Shown in pieces: positions 50,729-58,865 of a DNA stretch of 64,000 bases. Below the pieces are notes generated by a model. The model saw nothing but the letters and a program-made list of their open reading frames with translations, was not told the origin of the DNA and searched no databases. The translations under genes and the position numbers were made by a program. Each line of letters begins with the position of its first letter. Position 1 is the first letter of the stretch. Source of the DNA: Candidatus Thioglobus sp. (lineage in GTDB: Bacteria; Pseudomonadota; Gammaproteobacteria; PS1; Pseudothioglobaceae); the NCBI GenBank assembly GCA_028228555.1, contig JAOJBP010000006.1:1-64000 (forward strand), read 5' to 3'.

Positions 50729-51223
50729 TTAATGCATCGAATGATGTTTCATCATCATTCTACCTTTTCTAACTGAAGCTTTAATTGTATGAGTACTGCC
50801 ATTATCAAACTTAAGATTCACGCTAACCTGCTCATCCTCACTTGGCACTTTCTCTGGCCCAATTAACATAATATGCCAGCTACCAGGTTTTAAGTGTAGC
50901 TCACCTTGTGCAAGGATTGGCATAAATGCCTGTTTAACCATTTTCATAACACCATGGCTATCAATTGTTCTGTGCAGCTCAATGCGCTTATAGCCCTTAG
51001 CATCGGCAGAAATCAGCCTAAGCTCCTGATCAGTATTATTACTAATACTCATAAACAAGCCTAACGCAGGTGCATTAATAGGTGCTGAACGAATCCAGGG
51101 GTCTGTAATGGTGATTTGATGATTTACATGATTGTTTTGTTGTGCGTGAGATGCGGCATTTGTCGTTGTTATACTGACGAATGCTACTAACATAAATAGT
51201 ATTTTTATAATATTGTTTAACAT
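50729..51223 (-). CDS. PCuAC-family periplasmic copper chaperone
   Basis: Binds Cu(I) and delivers it to CuA centres together with SCO. The protein is 164 aa with a signal peptide (hydrophobic about 5-20, cleavage near TNA-A). The family motif H-x10-M-x21-H-x-M is complete: His84, Met95, His117, Met119. The His/Met-rich tail (MMMKHHSMH) gives extra ligands. First gene of the SCO unit after a 69-bp gap. Confidence 0.93.
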   Translation of the reverse strand: MLNNIIKILFMLVAFVSITTTNAASHAQQNNHVNHQITITDPWIRSAPINAPALGLFMSISNNTDQELRLISADAKGYKRIELHRTIDSHGVMKMVKQAFMPILAQGELHLKPGSWHIMLIGPEKVPSEDEQVSVNLKFDNGSTHTIKASVRKGRMMMKHHSMH

Positions 51224-51292
51224 GGTTTTATCCTTTTAACTGTATAGTATTTATCCCACTATCAATCATCAGTAGGATTGTAAAAATTTCTA

Positions 51293-51673
51293 TTAGCTAA
51301 AAAAAGGTGGTGCGCGAATGGCAAAAGATTGAAATAAATCGCTTAACTGGGTATTTTTTTGAATCGCTGAAGTGTCAATTACACCCTCATCAAACCTTTT
51401 ATTAACGCTCTCAGTATTTGGGCTTATAACATCTAGCGAGCTCAAAGCCAATAAACAAATTGGGCAATTTAAATTATCGGCGTGTTGTGGCGTATTATCG
51501 TCCCCAATCCAAACTTGCTGATAGCCTTGTATTGTGCAAACAACAGCAAACTTTCCATTTCCCTGTGACTCTGAAATTAACGCTGAAGCTGCTGGAGATA
51601 ATAGCTGAAATAGCATGACTAATATTGTCATATGAATAGCGTATAGGGATTTATTGCCCATCATTAAACGCAT
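51293..51673 (-). CDS. DUF2946-like small protein of the copper cluster
   Basis: 126 aa with a hydrophobic N-terminus (about 13-31), a NCPICLLA motif (Cys70, Cys73), an additional Cys46, and the RAPPFFS ending typical of DUF2946 proteins, which often sit beside copper genes. Function unknown; probably periplasmic or membrane-associated. Two further in-frame ATGs follow the first within five codons, so the start is uncertain by a few residues. Divergent from phoH. Confidence 0.75.
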   Translation of the reverse strand: MRLMMGNKSLYAIHMTILVMLFQLLSPAASALISESQGNGKFAVVCTIQGYQQVWIGDDNTPQHADNLNCPICLLALSSLDVISPNTESVNKRFDEGVIDTSAIQKNTQLSDLFQSFAIRAPPFFS

Positions 51674-51785
51674 ATTTATCTATTTCCCTTGCTATGTATA
51701 TAAATCATTTTATCATAACGTATTTTTAAATTCTAATAAGACAACTGTTTTTATTGTTGCCAGCAAAAATGCTAAAATATATTTT

Positions 51786-52703
51786 ATGCATATTACTCTA
51801 GAAATTGATAATTCTGAACAACTGGCTGATGTTTGCGGCTCGTTTGATCGAAACATACAAACCATTGCAAAAAGTCTTGATGTTGAAATTAACAACAAAG
51901 GCGGAGAGTTTGTTATTCATGGCGATAACAAACACTTAGCTGCTCGAATTTTGCAAGATTTAAGTATGCTCAGTAAAACTCAATCTATTGGTGTACATGA
52001 CGTAGAAATGAGCATTAAAGCCTACACTGATGACGATATATCCAGTGAATCGGTTAACATTAAAACTAAGCGAAAATTTATTCATGTGCGTTCAAAAAAT
52101 CAACAACATTACGTTAAAGCCATTAAGGAGAAAGATTGCACTTTTGGCATTGGACCTGCAGGCACAGGAAAAACTTATCTGGCGGTTGCACGCGCGGTTG
52201 AAGCACTTGAATGTTCAGATGTAAGACGCATCGTATTGGTTCGTCCTGCTGTTGAAGCAGGTGAAAAACTTGGTTTTTTACCTGGAGATCTAACCGAAAA
52301 AATTGATCCTTACTTACGTCCAATTTACGACGCTTTGTATGAAATGATTGGCTTTGATAAGGTTAATAAGCTTTTGGATAAAAATACTATTGAAGTGGCG
52401 CCTTTGGCCTTTATGCGCGGACGCACGCTAAACGAAGCCTTTATCATTTTAGATGAAGCTCAAAATACCACAACCGAACAAATGAAGATGTTTTTAACTC
52501 GTATGGGTTTTGGCTCCAAAATGGTTATTACAGGCGACGTTACTCAAATTGATCTTGCTCGACCTAATCAATCAGGCTTACTTCATGCTATGAAGGTTTT
52601 AGAAAGCGAACCTAGAATTTCTTTTTGTCATTTTCACTCAAGAGATGTAGTTCGACACAAATTAGTACAGCGTATTGTTCAGGCTTACGAAATCTTTGAA
52701 TAA
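51786..52703 (+). CDS. phoH: PhoH-family ATPase (YbeZ type)
   Basis: Cytoplasmic P-loop ATPase linked to RNA and ribosome metabolism with the RNase YbeY. Start ATG 51786 (MHITLEIDN), 305 aa; the 44 codons upstream in the same frame are AT-rich filler reaching into the divergent promoter. Walker A GPAGTGKT is at 123-130, with FIILDEAQNT as Walker B. ybeY is not adjacent; mnmA follows with a coupled start. Confidence 0.93.
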   Translation: MHITLEIDNSEQLADVCGSFDRNIQTIAKSLDVEINNKGGEFVIHGDNKHLAARILQDLSMLSKTQSIGVHDVEMSIKAYTDDDISSESVNIKTKRKFIHVRSKNQQHYVKAIKEKDCTFGIGPAGTGKTYLAVARAVEALECSDVRRIVLVRPAVEAGEKLGFLPGDLTEKIDPYLRPIYDALYEMIGFDKVNKLLDKNTIEVAPLAFMRGRTLNEAFIILDEAQNTTTEQMKMFLTRMGFGSKMVITGDVTQIDLARPNQSGLLHAMKVLESEPRISFCHFHSRDVVRHKLVQRIVQAYEIFE

Positions 52704-53781
52704 GCCTGAAAAAATTATTGTTGGTCTATCGGGTGGTGTTGACTCATCTGTTGCAACGCAAATGCTATTAGAGCAAGGCTATGAGGTAGAAGCCTTGTTT
52801 ATGAAAAACTGGGATGAAGATGACAAAGATGGTCATTGTACTGCTGAGCAAGACTTATCAGATGCACAAAAAGTAGCTAACAAACTAGGTGTTAAACTTC
52901 ATAGTATTAATTTTTCAGCTGATTATTGGGATGATGTTTTTGAGCATTTTTTACAAGAGCATAAAAAAGGTCGAACGCCCAATCCTGATGTTCTGTGCAA
53001 TCAAAAAATAAAATTTAAAGTTTTTCTTGAGCATGCCCTATCACTAGGTGCTGATAAGATAGCTACTGGACACTACGCCAGAATTACTCATGAAAATGAC
53101 AGCTACCAGTTAAAAACAGGACTGGATGATAATAAAGATCAGAGTTACTTCTTGCATCTTTTAAATCAAAAGCAACTAAGTAAAAGTTTATTTCCATTGG
53201 GTGCGATTAGTAAAACTGAAGTTCGTGAATTAGCTAGAAAACATGGCTTAATTACTGCTGATAAAAAAGACTCAACTGGCATTTGTTTTATTGGGGAGCG
53301 TAATTTTTCTGAATTTTTACAAACTTATCTACCTAAACGACAAGGAAATATTGTTGATGAGCAGGGAAAGTTTATCAAACATCATCAGGGCTTGGCTTTT
53401 TATACTATTGGCCAAAGAAAAGGTCTGGAAATTGGGGGTGGCTTTAGCGATTCACCTGCGCCTTGGTTTGTAGCCGATAAACGTATTGACTCTAATGAAA
53501 TTTTGGTAGTCCAAGGTGACCACAAGCTTTTGTATCACAACACCCTTACCACTTCGAATTTACATTGGATCGATATTCAACCAGAGGTACCTTTTAATTG
53601 TATGGCAAAAATTCGATACCGACAAGACTCACAAGAATGCAATGTTGTTAAGGATGGCAATTCAATTAAAGTTATTTTTAAAAATCCACAAAGAGCAATC
53701 ACGCCAGGGCAATCTATTGTTTTTTATCAAGAAGATATCTGTTTAGGTGGCGGAATTATTGAGAAAAGAAGCAATGAATAA
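52696..53781 (+). CDS. mnmA: tRNA-specific 2-thiouridylase MnmA
   Basis: Forms 2-thiouridine at U34 of Lys, Glu and Gln tRNAs with sulfur relayed from IscS. The best start is TTG 52696, overlapping the phoH stop by 8 bp (TTGAATAA); another TTG lies 21 bp upstream and no ATG is available. The product is 361 aa. PP-loop SGGVDSS is at 12-18; catalytic Cys101 (VLCNQKIKF) and Cys197 (STGICFIGE). The mnmA-hflD order is as in E. coli. Confidence 0.95.
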   Translation: MNKPEKIIVGLSGGVDSSVATQMLLEQGYEVEALFMKNWDEDDKDGHCTAEQDLSDAQKVANKLGVKLHSINFSADYWDDVFEHFLQEHKKGRTPNPDVLCNQKIKFKVFLEHALSLGADKIATGHYARITHENDSYQLKTGLDDNKDQSYFLHLLNQKQLSKSLFPLGAISKTEVRELARKHGLITADKKDSTGICFIGERNFSEFLQTYLPKRQGNIVDEQGKFIKHHQGLAFYTIGQRKGLEIGGGFSDSPAPWFVADKRIDSNEILVVQGDHKLLYHNTLTTSNLHWIDIQPEVPFNCMAKIRYRQDSQECNVVKDGNSIKVIFKNPQRAITPGQSIVFYQEDICLGGGIIEKRSNE

Positions 53782-54415
53782 ATTAGAAAACCAAACCTTA
53801 GCCTTAGCGGGAATCTTACAAAGTGCTGCACTCGTTGATCAACTCGCTTCAAAGGGTATTTGTCATAGTGAATGCTCTAGTGCAAGCTTAAGCAGTATTG
53901 TTAATACAAGTTCAAATGTAATTGATATCTTTGACTCTAAAGCTGAGCTATCTGTTGGTATGTCAACTTTAAAAGCTGTACTTAGTCAAAAGACTAAGTC
54001 TATACAAACTATTACTTTTTACGCTTTATCACTCATCAATCTTGAGAAGAAATTAATGAAAAATCCAGGTTTATTAGATACAATTACAACTGAGATTAAT
54101 ACCTTTAATAAACAAACATTCTTTGAAATCACTCATGCTAACTCAATTGCACGCCTAGGTGAGCTATACAAATCTACCTTAGGTGGGTTAAATCCAAGAA
54201 TTATGGTTAAAGGTGAGCAGCTATATTTATCTAACAATCGCACTGCTAATCATATTCGAGCATTGCTTTTATCTGGAATACGAGCAGCATCTCTTTGGAA
54301 ATCCCAAGGTGGAAAGACCTGGCATTTATTCATTTATAAACGCAAAATATTAAAGGCAATAGAGGCAATAGAAAAACCTGGTGGCCCATCAGAAAACCTG
54401 GCACAGTCCCAGTAA
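53774..54415 (+). CDS. hflD: HflD-like high-frequency lysogenisation protein
   Basis: Peripheral inner-membrane protein known in E. coli for binding lambda CII; its normal cell role is unclear. Start ATG 53774 (MNKLENQTLALAGILQSA), 213 aa, overlapping the mnmA stop by 8 bp. All-helical, with conserved NPRIMVKGEQ and RALLLSGIRAA segments. purB, the usual next gene, is absent; rpsT follows with its own promoter. Confidence 0.92.
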   Translation: MNKLENQTLALAGILQSAALVDQLASKGICHSECSSASLSSIVNTSSNVIDIFDSKAELSVGMSTLKAVLSQKTKSIQTITFYALSLINLEKKLMKNPGLLDTITTEINTFNKQTFFEITHANSIARLGELYKSTLGGLNPRIMVKGEQLYLSNNRTANHIRALLLSGIRAASLWKSQGGKTWHLFIYKRKILKAIEAIEKPGGPSENLAQSQ

Positions 54416-54433
54416 TTTAATTTTCAATTTCAC

Positions 54434-54462
54434 TAGACTTTTGCTCACTAAGACTTTATAAT
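54434..54462 (+). promoter_or_regulatory. rpsT promoter
   Basis: TAGACT (54434-54439), 17 bp spacer, TATAAT (54457-54462), about 35 bp upstream of the rpsT ATG. Good sigma-70 spacing. Confidence 0.65.
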
Positions 54463-54496
54463 TACGCCTTTAAATATTTAACTATTATATAACACG

Positions 54497-54757
54497 ATGG
54501 CTAATTCAGCAGGTTCTAAAAAACGCGCAAGACAAGCAACTAAACGCAATAAGCACAATTCTCAAATTCGTGCTAAAGTTCGTACTTTCATCAAGAAAGT
54601 ATCTTACGCATTAGATGCTGGCAATAAGGAAGAAGCACAGGGTGGTTTTGCTGCTATGCAAAAAATGATTGATCAATCAGTCAGTAAAGGTCTTATGCAT
54701 AAGAACCAAGCTGCTAGAAAGAAAGCTCGTATTAATGCACAAATCAAAGCTCTGTAA
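54497..54757 (+). CDS. rpsT: 30S ribosomal protein S20
   Basis: Small-subunit protein binding 16S rRNA. The protein is 86 aa, highly basic, starting MANSAGSKKRARQATKRN and ending NAQIKAL, as expected. Monocistronic between its own promoter and a terminator. The last codons plus the downstream hairpin are duplicated, in diverged form, ahead of the smr gene at 60.7 kb. Confidence 0.97.
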   Translation: MANSAGSKKRARQATKRNKHNSQIRAKVRTFIKKVSYALDAGNKEEAQGGFAAMQKMIDQSVSKGLMHKNQAARKKARINAQIKAL

Positions 54758-54840
54758 ATAATAATTTAACATTGCTATAATAAAGCCCTCAAATGAGGGC
54801 TTTTTTAATACGTAAACGAAAATGATTAATGATAATGCTA
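54743..54840 (+). repeat. Copy 1 of a duplicated rpsT-tail/leader segment
   Basis: From the ATCAAAGC of the last rpsT codons through the hairpin to the MINDN start of the following small gene, this segment aligns with 60726-60822. The shared blocks are ATCAAAGCTYTGTAAA, TTAACATTGCTATAAT, the hairpin, TTTAAT and ATGATYAAYGAYAAYG. A promoter-like TGTAA/TATAAT pair (18 bp spacer) is in both copies. Confidence 0.8.
54782..54806 (+). terminator. rpsT terminator
   Basis: AAAGCCCTC (54782-54790), AAAT loop, GAGGGCTTT (54795-54803), followed by T residues. Strong intrinsic terminator; its shape is conserved in the duplicate at 60767-60784 with paired base changes. Confidence 0.92.
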
Positions 54841-55061
54841 AATCGAGTAATCGGCTCAATCCAGAAAAACTATTACTCACCAAATGGACTGCGTTAAATC
54901 CAAAAAACAAAGAGCTTCACTTTATTGTCACTAAGCTATTGCGTGATGATAATGATAAAATTATTAGCTGTAATCTTGAAGCGGTAATCAATAAAAATAG
55001 TTATGAAATCGACTGGCGAGACCTCAAAGACTCATCAATTTGGAAAACTGACTGGAATTAA
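54822..55061 (+). CDS. Small Trp-rich protein (TIGR02450-like)
   Basis: 79 aa with LNPEKLLLTKWTALNPKNKE near the N-terminus and later WRDL, SIWKTDW: the composition and order match a small tryptophan-rich family of unknown function. It starts 16 bp after the rpsT terminator. The opposite-strand frame here is a by-product. Cytoplasmic, no membrane segment. Confidence 0.85.
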   Translation: MINDNAKSSNRLNPEKLLLTKWTALNPKNKELHFIVTKLLRDDNDKIISCNLEAVINKNSYEIDWRDLKDSSIWKTDWN

Positions 55062-55080
55062 ATATCAGTCAGTTTTCCGC

Positions 55081-55944
55081 TCATCGATTTTCTTTTAGCT
55101 CCGTAAAAATCTGAATATAGTCATCTGCCTTGTTGTTGAAATGCTGTTTTTGATCCGGTGTAGCAATATGTATTAACTTTACAGTCAGCAAACCTATTGC
55201 CTGTATATTTTTATTACGTATATCGGCTAATGTATTAATTCGCTTGACATTAAACTGATTAAAAAAGATATTTAGATTGTCTGATTTAACTTCAATAGTA
55301 TCTTCAGCTTTTAAAATCTCTTGGATATTTTCCTGCCAATACTTTCTTAGTTGTAGCCTCAGATATGCACTGCTATAAATTGTAGTTGCAGATCTTTGTA
55401 TCTCATTTTTTTGCTGTTTAGTTAAATCTCCTAACCAGTTTTCAAAATTATCTAGCAATCTCTCTTTATTTTCTTCAGTAATCTCATACTTATCTAGCTC
55501 AACATTTTCCTTATAAAATTTATCATTCTTTTTATCAATATTTACAAACAATTCCTCAAGCTGAGTATTATTAAGTAATGGCAATAAAGTTACCATCTCT
55601 TCATTTAATTTTTTAACTAATAGCTGCCAAAAAGTCTCTATAGTTTCAATAGAATGAGAGACTTGCTCTTTGGTTAGATGAGAGCCAAAGTCGCGCTTAA
55701 GCCCTCTTAATAAGTTAGCATATTGTATGAGTTGGGTGTCACGATGCCAGGTTATGAGACTCAGAGTTTGTTGATCTACACGCTTTTCTAAAATACCATC
55801 CAGCGACACCATGCCTTCAACATAAGATGGGATGATATATCCAAGATTATTGTAGGTAAATTTAAAGGTGCAAGCGCTAGTAAATATTATGAAAGAAGCT
55901 ATAAAAATAAATTTTGAATAAGATTTAATCAAAATTAACTTCAT
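55081..55944 (-). CDS. DUF6279-family lipoprotein
   Basis: 287 aa. Lipoprotein signal with lipobox TSAC (Cys25), then a helical periplasmic domain. The opening YNNLGYIIPSYVEGMVSLDG and the WHRDTQLIQYANLL segment fit DUF6279, a family often carried with LitR/photolyase-type clusters (from memory). Last gene of the leftward operon, 1 bp after folE. Function unknown. Confidence 0.8.
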   Translation of the reverse strand: MKLILIKSYSKFIFIASFIIFTSACTFKFTYNNLGYIIPSYVEGMVSLDGILEKRVDQQTLSLITWHRDTQLIQYANLLRGLKRDFGSHLTKEQVSHSIETIETFWQLLVKKLNEEMVTLLPLLNNTQLEELFVNIDKKNDKFYKENVELDKYEITEENKERLLDNFENWLGDLTKQQKNEIQRSATTIYSSAYLRLQLRKYWQENIQEILKAEDTIEVKSDNLNIFFNQFNVKRINTLADIRNKNIQAIGLLTVKLIHIATPDQKQHFNNKADDYIQIFTELKENR

Positions 55945-55945
55945 T

Positions 55946-56626
55946 TCATTTGCATTCTATTCGAGCAAGTGACATAAATTCATTACGTGTTATTGGATCT
56001 TTTTTAAATGAGCCGCCTAGTTTGCTTGTTACAGTGCTAGAACCAATATCTTCAACTCCGCGAGACTTGACACAAAAATGCTGCGCATCTATTAAAACTG
56101 CAATATGTTCTGTTTGCAATATATAAGAAAGTGTATGCCAAATTTGTTCTGTAAGACGCTCCTGAATTTGTGGTCTTTTACAAAAGTATTCCACTATACG
56201 ATTCATTTTCGATAACCCTAGTACCTTTTCATGTGGAATATAACCAACAGTAGCAAGCCCATCAATTACAACAAAATGATGCTCACAATTAGATTGTGCA
56301 TTAATGCCACGCTCCACAACCATTTCATCGTACTTCATTTTATTCAATACCGCTGTGCATTTTGGAAATGCCTTATAGTCTAAACCCCAAAATATTTCAT
56401 CAACATACATCTTTGCAACCCTTTTAGGTGTGTCGATTAAACTATCATCTGTTAAATCTAGACCTAATGTTTTCATTATGTTTTTGAAATCAGACTCAAT
56501 GCTATCGATTTTCTCAGTTCTTGAAAGGTCCATTTCTTCAATAGGTGTCTCAACGCCCTGCTTGACAAGATGCTTATGTATTTCTAAACCAAGAGATGGA
56601 TCTGTTTTTGTCTTGTTATATGACAT
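55946..56626 (-). CDS. folE: GTP cyclohydrolase I
   Basis: Converts GTP to dihydroneopterin triphosphate for folate, and for queuosine (queC is in this window). The protein is 226 aa. Zinc/catalytic residues Cys114, His116 and His117 (QSNCEHHF) and His183, Cys185 (AQHFCVKSRG) are intact. Its place behind a B12-type regulator suggests an inducible copy, perhaps supplying the folate antenna used by photolyases, while another folE may exist elsewhere. Confidence 0.94.
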   Translation of the reverse strand: MSYNKTKTDPSLGLEIHKHLVKQGVETPIEEMDLSRTEKIDSIESDFKNIMKTLGLDLTDDSLIDTPKRVAKMYVDEIFWGLDYKAFPKCTAVLNKMKYDEMVVERGINAQSNCEHHFVVIDGLATVGYIPHEKVLGLSKMNRIVEYFCKRPQIQERLTEQIWHTLSYILQTEHIAVLIDAQHFCVKSRGVEDIGSSTVTSKLGGSFKKDPITRNEFMSLARIECK

Positions 56627-56646
56627 ATTTAATTTGAAGTAAAGAG

Positions 56647-57198
56647 TTAAAGCTTTACTTTTTTTAGCTCCTTCTTAATTTCACTAATAACTTGCTCATC
56701 CATCGGATCGATTGAGCTTCTGTAACTCTTAACAAACTGACCATCGCTATCTATCAAGTACTTATGAAAATTCCATTGTGGATAAGCACCTGAAACCTCC
56801 GCCAGTTTTTTATACAATGGATCAGCATTTTGCTCAGTTACTCGCGTCTTACTAAACATTGGGAAATCAACACCATAAGTCATCTCACAAAAAGTCTTAA
56901 TTTCTTTTTCATTACCAGGCTCCTGGTATCCAAAATCATTTGATGGAAAGCCTAACACTAATAACCCACTTTCCTTGTATTGTGTATAAAGCTTCTCAAG
57001 TGAATCGTATTGCTCTGTATAAGCACATCTGCTAGCTGTATTAACTACAAGCAGAACCTTTCCTTGGTATTCTTTACACAGATTAACCTGCTCATTTTTA
57101 TTTAAAGTTTTGACATTTAAATCAAGCAACTCCGAACATACTTTTGCATTCACTTGTAAATTGAATAACAAAACTGCCGCTAATATAATAATTTTCAT
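56647..57198 (-). CDS. Secreted glutathione peroxidase-like thiol peroxidase
   Basis: Reduces peroxides, probably with thioredoxin rather than glutathione. The protein is 183 aa with a signal peptide (about 1-18, LQVNA cleavage), so periplasmic. Peroxidatic Cys58 lies in NTASRCAYTEQY; the Trp-Asn pair is in QWNFHKYL. The segment that is normally FPCNQF reads FPSNDF here, so both the second Cys and the catalytic Gln are replaced. Between litR and folE. Confidence 0.86.
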   Translation of the reverse strand: MKIIILAAVLLFNLQVNAKVCSELLDLNVKTLNKNEQVNLCKEYQGKVLLVVNTASRCAYTEQYDSLEKLYTQYKESGLLVLGFPSNDFGYQEPGNEKEIKTFCEMTYGVDFPMFSKTRVTEQNADPLYKKLAEVSGAYPQWNFHKYLIDSDGQFVKSYRSSIDPMDEQVISEIKKELKKVKL

Positions 57199-57229
57199 TT
57201 ATGCCTCTTGGTTGGTTAAAATCATCCGC

Positions 57230-58093
57230 TTAAAACGGCATTTGATCGAAAGAAGTAAACTTGTTAATACCAGATGGTAAGTTACGTATACGTTTTACAC
57301 CCTCACCTCCAGTCCATAAAACTACATTTTTGGGAATAGAGTCGCGCAATTCAACTAAATGATTATGAATATTTTTATACTGATAAGCACCACTGAATGT
57401 TATTCCTAATATATCAACATTGAGTCTATCAACCGCCAAAATAATTTGGTCCATTGGTACTTCTCCACCAAGATTGATGACATTAACACCACGATCTGAT
57501 AGCAAGGCAGAGAGCATTAACAAGCCAAGCGTATGCTCTTCACCAGGTAAGGTTGCAAGCAAAACACAAGGCTTAGTTGAAATTTTCTGTGATGATGAAA
57601 TCTTATTATTAAGAAAGCGTGTTAACACTTCAGATAGCATTTTTTCTTCAAAAATTTGTAATTGCCCTTTTGCCCAGCGCTCACCAACGGTCTGTAATAA
57701 TGGCGTAATAGTCTGTGTAATAAAAGTTTGCATATCTTGTTGCTGATAAACTTTAGATAGCGCTTCTTCCAGTGCATTAGCATCGCTAGTTTGCAAGATA
57801 TTCAACAAACCCTCTATTGAATCACTGATTGATGAAGATGGATAGAGATTTGCCTCCAATAACTCAAGAGCAGTATCATTTAAGGCTACAACCTTTCCAG
57901 GTCGAAAACCTTGATCAAGTAAGCGACGAATACATTGAAGGCGGCGTAACTGACCTTCAGAATAAATACGCTCACCCTTATCATTACGAATTGGTTTCGG
58001 AAAGCCGTAACGGCGTTCCCAGATACGTAATGTATCACGGGCTATTCCACTATCACGCTCAACGGTACCAATAGGTAAAAACTTAAAACTCAT
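57230..58093 (-). CDS. MerR-family regulator with B12-binding domain (LitR/CarH-like)
   Basis: 287 aa: a MerR winged helix (residues about 5-75, RIWERRYGFPKPIRND), a helical bundle (about 85-165), then a cobalamin-binding domain with E-x-H-x2-G at 185-190 (EEHTLG) and LGGEVP at 208-213. CarH/LitR proteins use this build as adenosylcobalamin light sensors. The helical bundle keeps Trp140 and Glu150 but has Ala141 and Lys151 where CarH has His (Wx9EH, by recollection). Heads the leftward operon; divergent from the CIA30 operon. Confidence 0.88.
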   Translation of the reverse strand: MSFKFLPIGTVERDSGIARDTLRIWERRYGFPKPIRNDKGERIYSEGQLRRLQCIRRLLDQGFRPGKVVALNDTALELLEANLYPSSSISDSIEGLLNILQTSDANALEEALSKVYQQQDMQTFITQTITPLLQTVGERWAKGQLQIFEEKMLSEVLTRFLNNKISSSQKISTKPCVLLATLPGEEHTLGLLMLSALLSDRGVNVINLGGEVPMDQIILAVDRLNVDILGITFSGAYQYKNIHNHLVELRDSIPKNVVLWTGGEGVKRIRNLPSGINKFTSFDQMPF

Positions 58094-58127
58094 AAATTAA
58101 CTATGACTTATATTAACAATTGAGCGA

Positions 58128-58174
58128 ATTATAATACTATTTGTCCTAGACAAAAATAAAAATATCCATATAAT
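58128..58174. promoter_or_regulatory. Divergent promoters with palindromic operator candidate
   Basis: The palindrome TTTGTC-CTA-GACAAA (58140-58154) lies between a leftward -10 (TATAAT complement of 58128-58133) and a rightward -10 TATAAT (58169-58174), overlapping plausible -35 regions on both sides. A second inverted repeat, TATCCAT/ATGGATA, spans about 58164-58188. These are natural binding sites for the adjacent MerR-type regulator (inference). The rest of 58094-58235 is AT-rich with no gene. Confidence 0.6.
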
Positions 58175-58235
58175 AAGTACATGGATAACTAAATTTAGAT
58201 AGATAACACTAACTTGCAAAATAAAACTATTATTT

Positions 58236-58865
58236 ATGATATTACAAATATTTACCCGAAGTCTTCAACTATCTAAATTGATAAAGAGACTTCTACTGAG
58301 TATCATAATTCTCGCTAGTTGGATAAACAGTAATGCAATCGCTAAAGACATGAACCTTGCCGTTATAGACAACCGAAATAATAATAATCTAACTTCTACC
58401 CTTGGAACTAAATGGCAATTGGTAACGGATGCCATTATGGGTGGACTTTCTCAAGGACAATTATCTTTAGATGTATACAAAGATAAGAATTGTTTGCGTA
58501 TGCGTGGAAATGTAACAACAGAAAATAATGGAGGATTTGTTCAGATAGCACTACCCTTGTCTAAAAACAACACTTTTGACGCTTCAGACTATTCTGGTGT
58601 TGAAATAGAAGTTGCCGGCAATAGTGAAATTTACAACATACACTTTAGAACAGATGAATTATGGTTTCCATGGCAGTCATATCGCTCTAGTTTTAAAGCA
58701 GAAAGTGACTGGAAAAAATATCGTATTCCTTTTAAAGAGTTAGATAAATATAAAACTTTTCATGAATTCTCTCAGGGCAAAATTAAACGCATTGGTCTGG
58801 TTGCAATAGGGCGTGAATTCCAAGCAGACCTATGTTTAGCCGATATAAGGTTTTACAATGAATAA
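58236..58865 (+). CDS. CIA30-family (NDUFAF1-like) protein
   Basis: 209 aa. An N-terminal signal or membrane segment (about 18-34, LLLSIIILASWINSNAIAKD) precedes a beta-sandwich CIA30 domain. DAIMGGLSQGQLSL, GGFVQIALPL and YSGVEIEVAG are the signature strands. In mitochondria CIA30 assists complex I assembly; bacterial copies in light/stress clusters have no proven role. First gene of the rightward operon; overlaps the SDR by 8 bp. Confidence 0.88.
   Translation: MILQIFTRSLQLSKLIKRLLLSIIILASWINSNAIAKDMNLAVIDNRNNNNLTSTLGTKWQLVTDAIMGGLSQGQLSLDVYKDKNCLRMRGNVTTENNGGFVQIALPLSKNNTFDASDYSGVEIEVAGNSEIYNIHFRTDELWFPWQSYRSSFKAESDWKKYRIPFKELDKYKTFHEFSQGKIKRIGLVAIGREFQADLCLADIRFYNE

Noticed and set aside
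54677-54910. Minus-strand open frame sharing IIAML...LQSFD with another at 60696-60971
   Set aside because: The shared peptide simply reflects the duplicated DNA segment read backwards; both are antisense to real genes (rpsT and the Trp-rich gene; smr).
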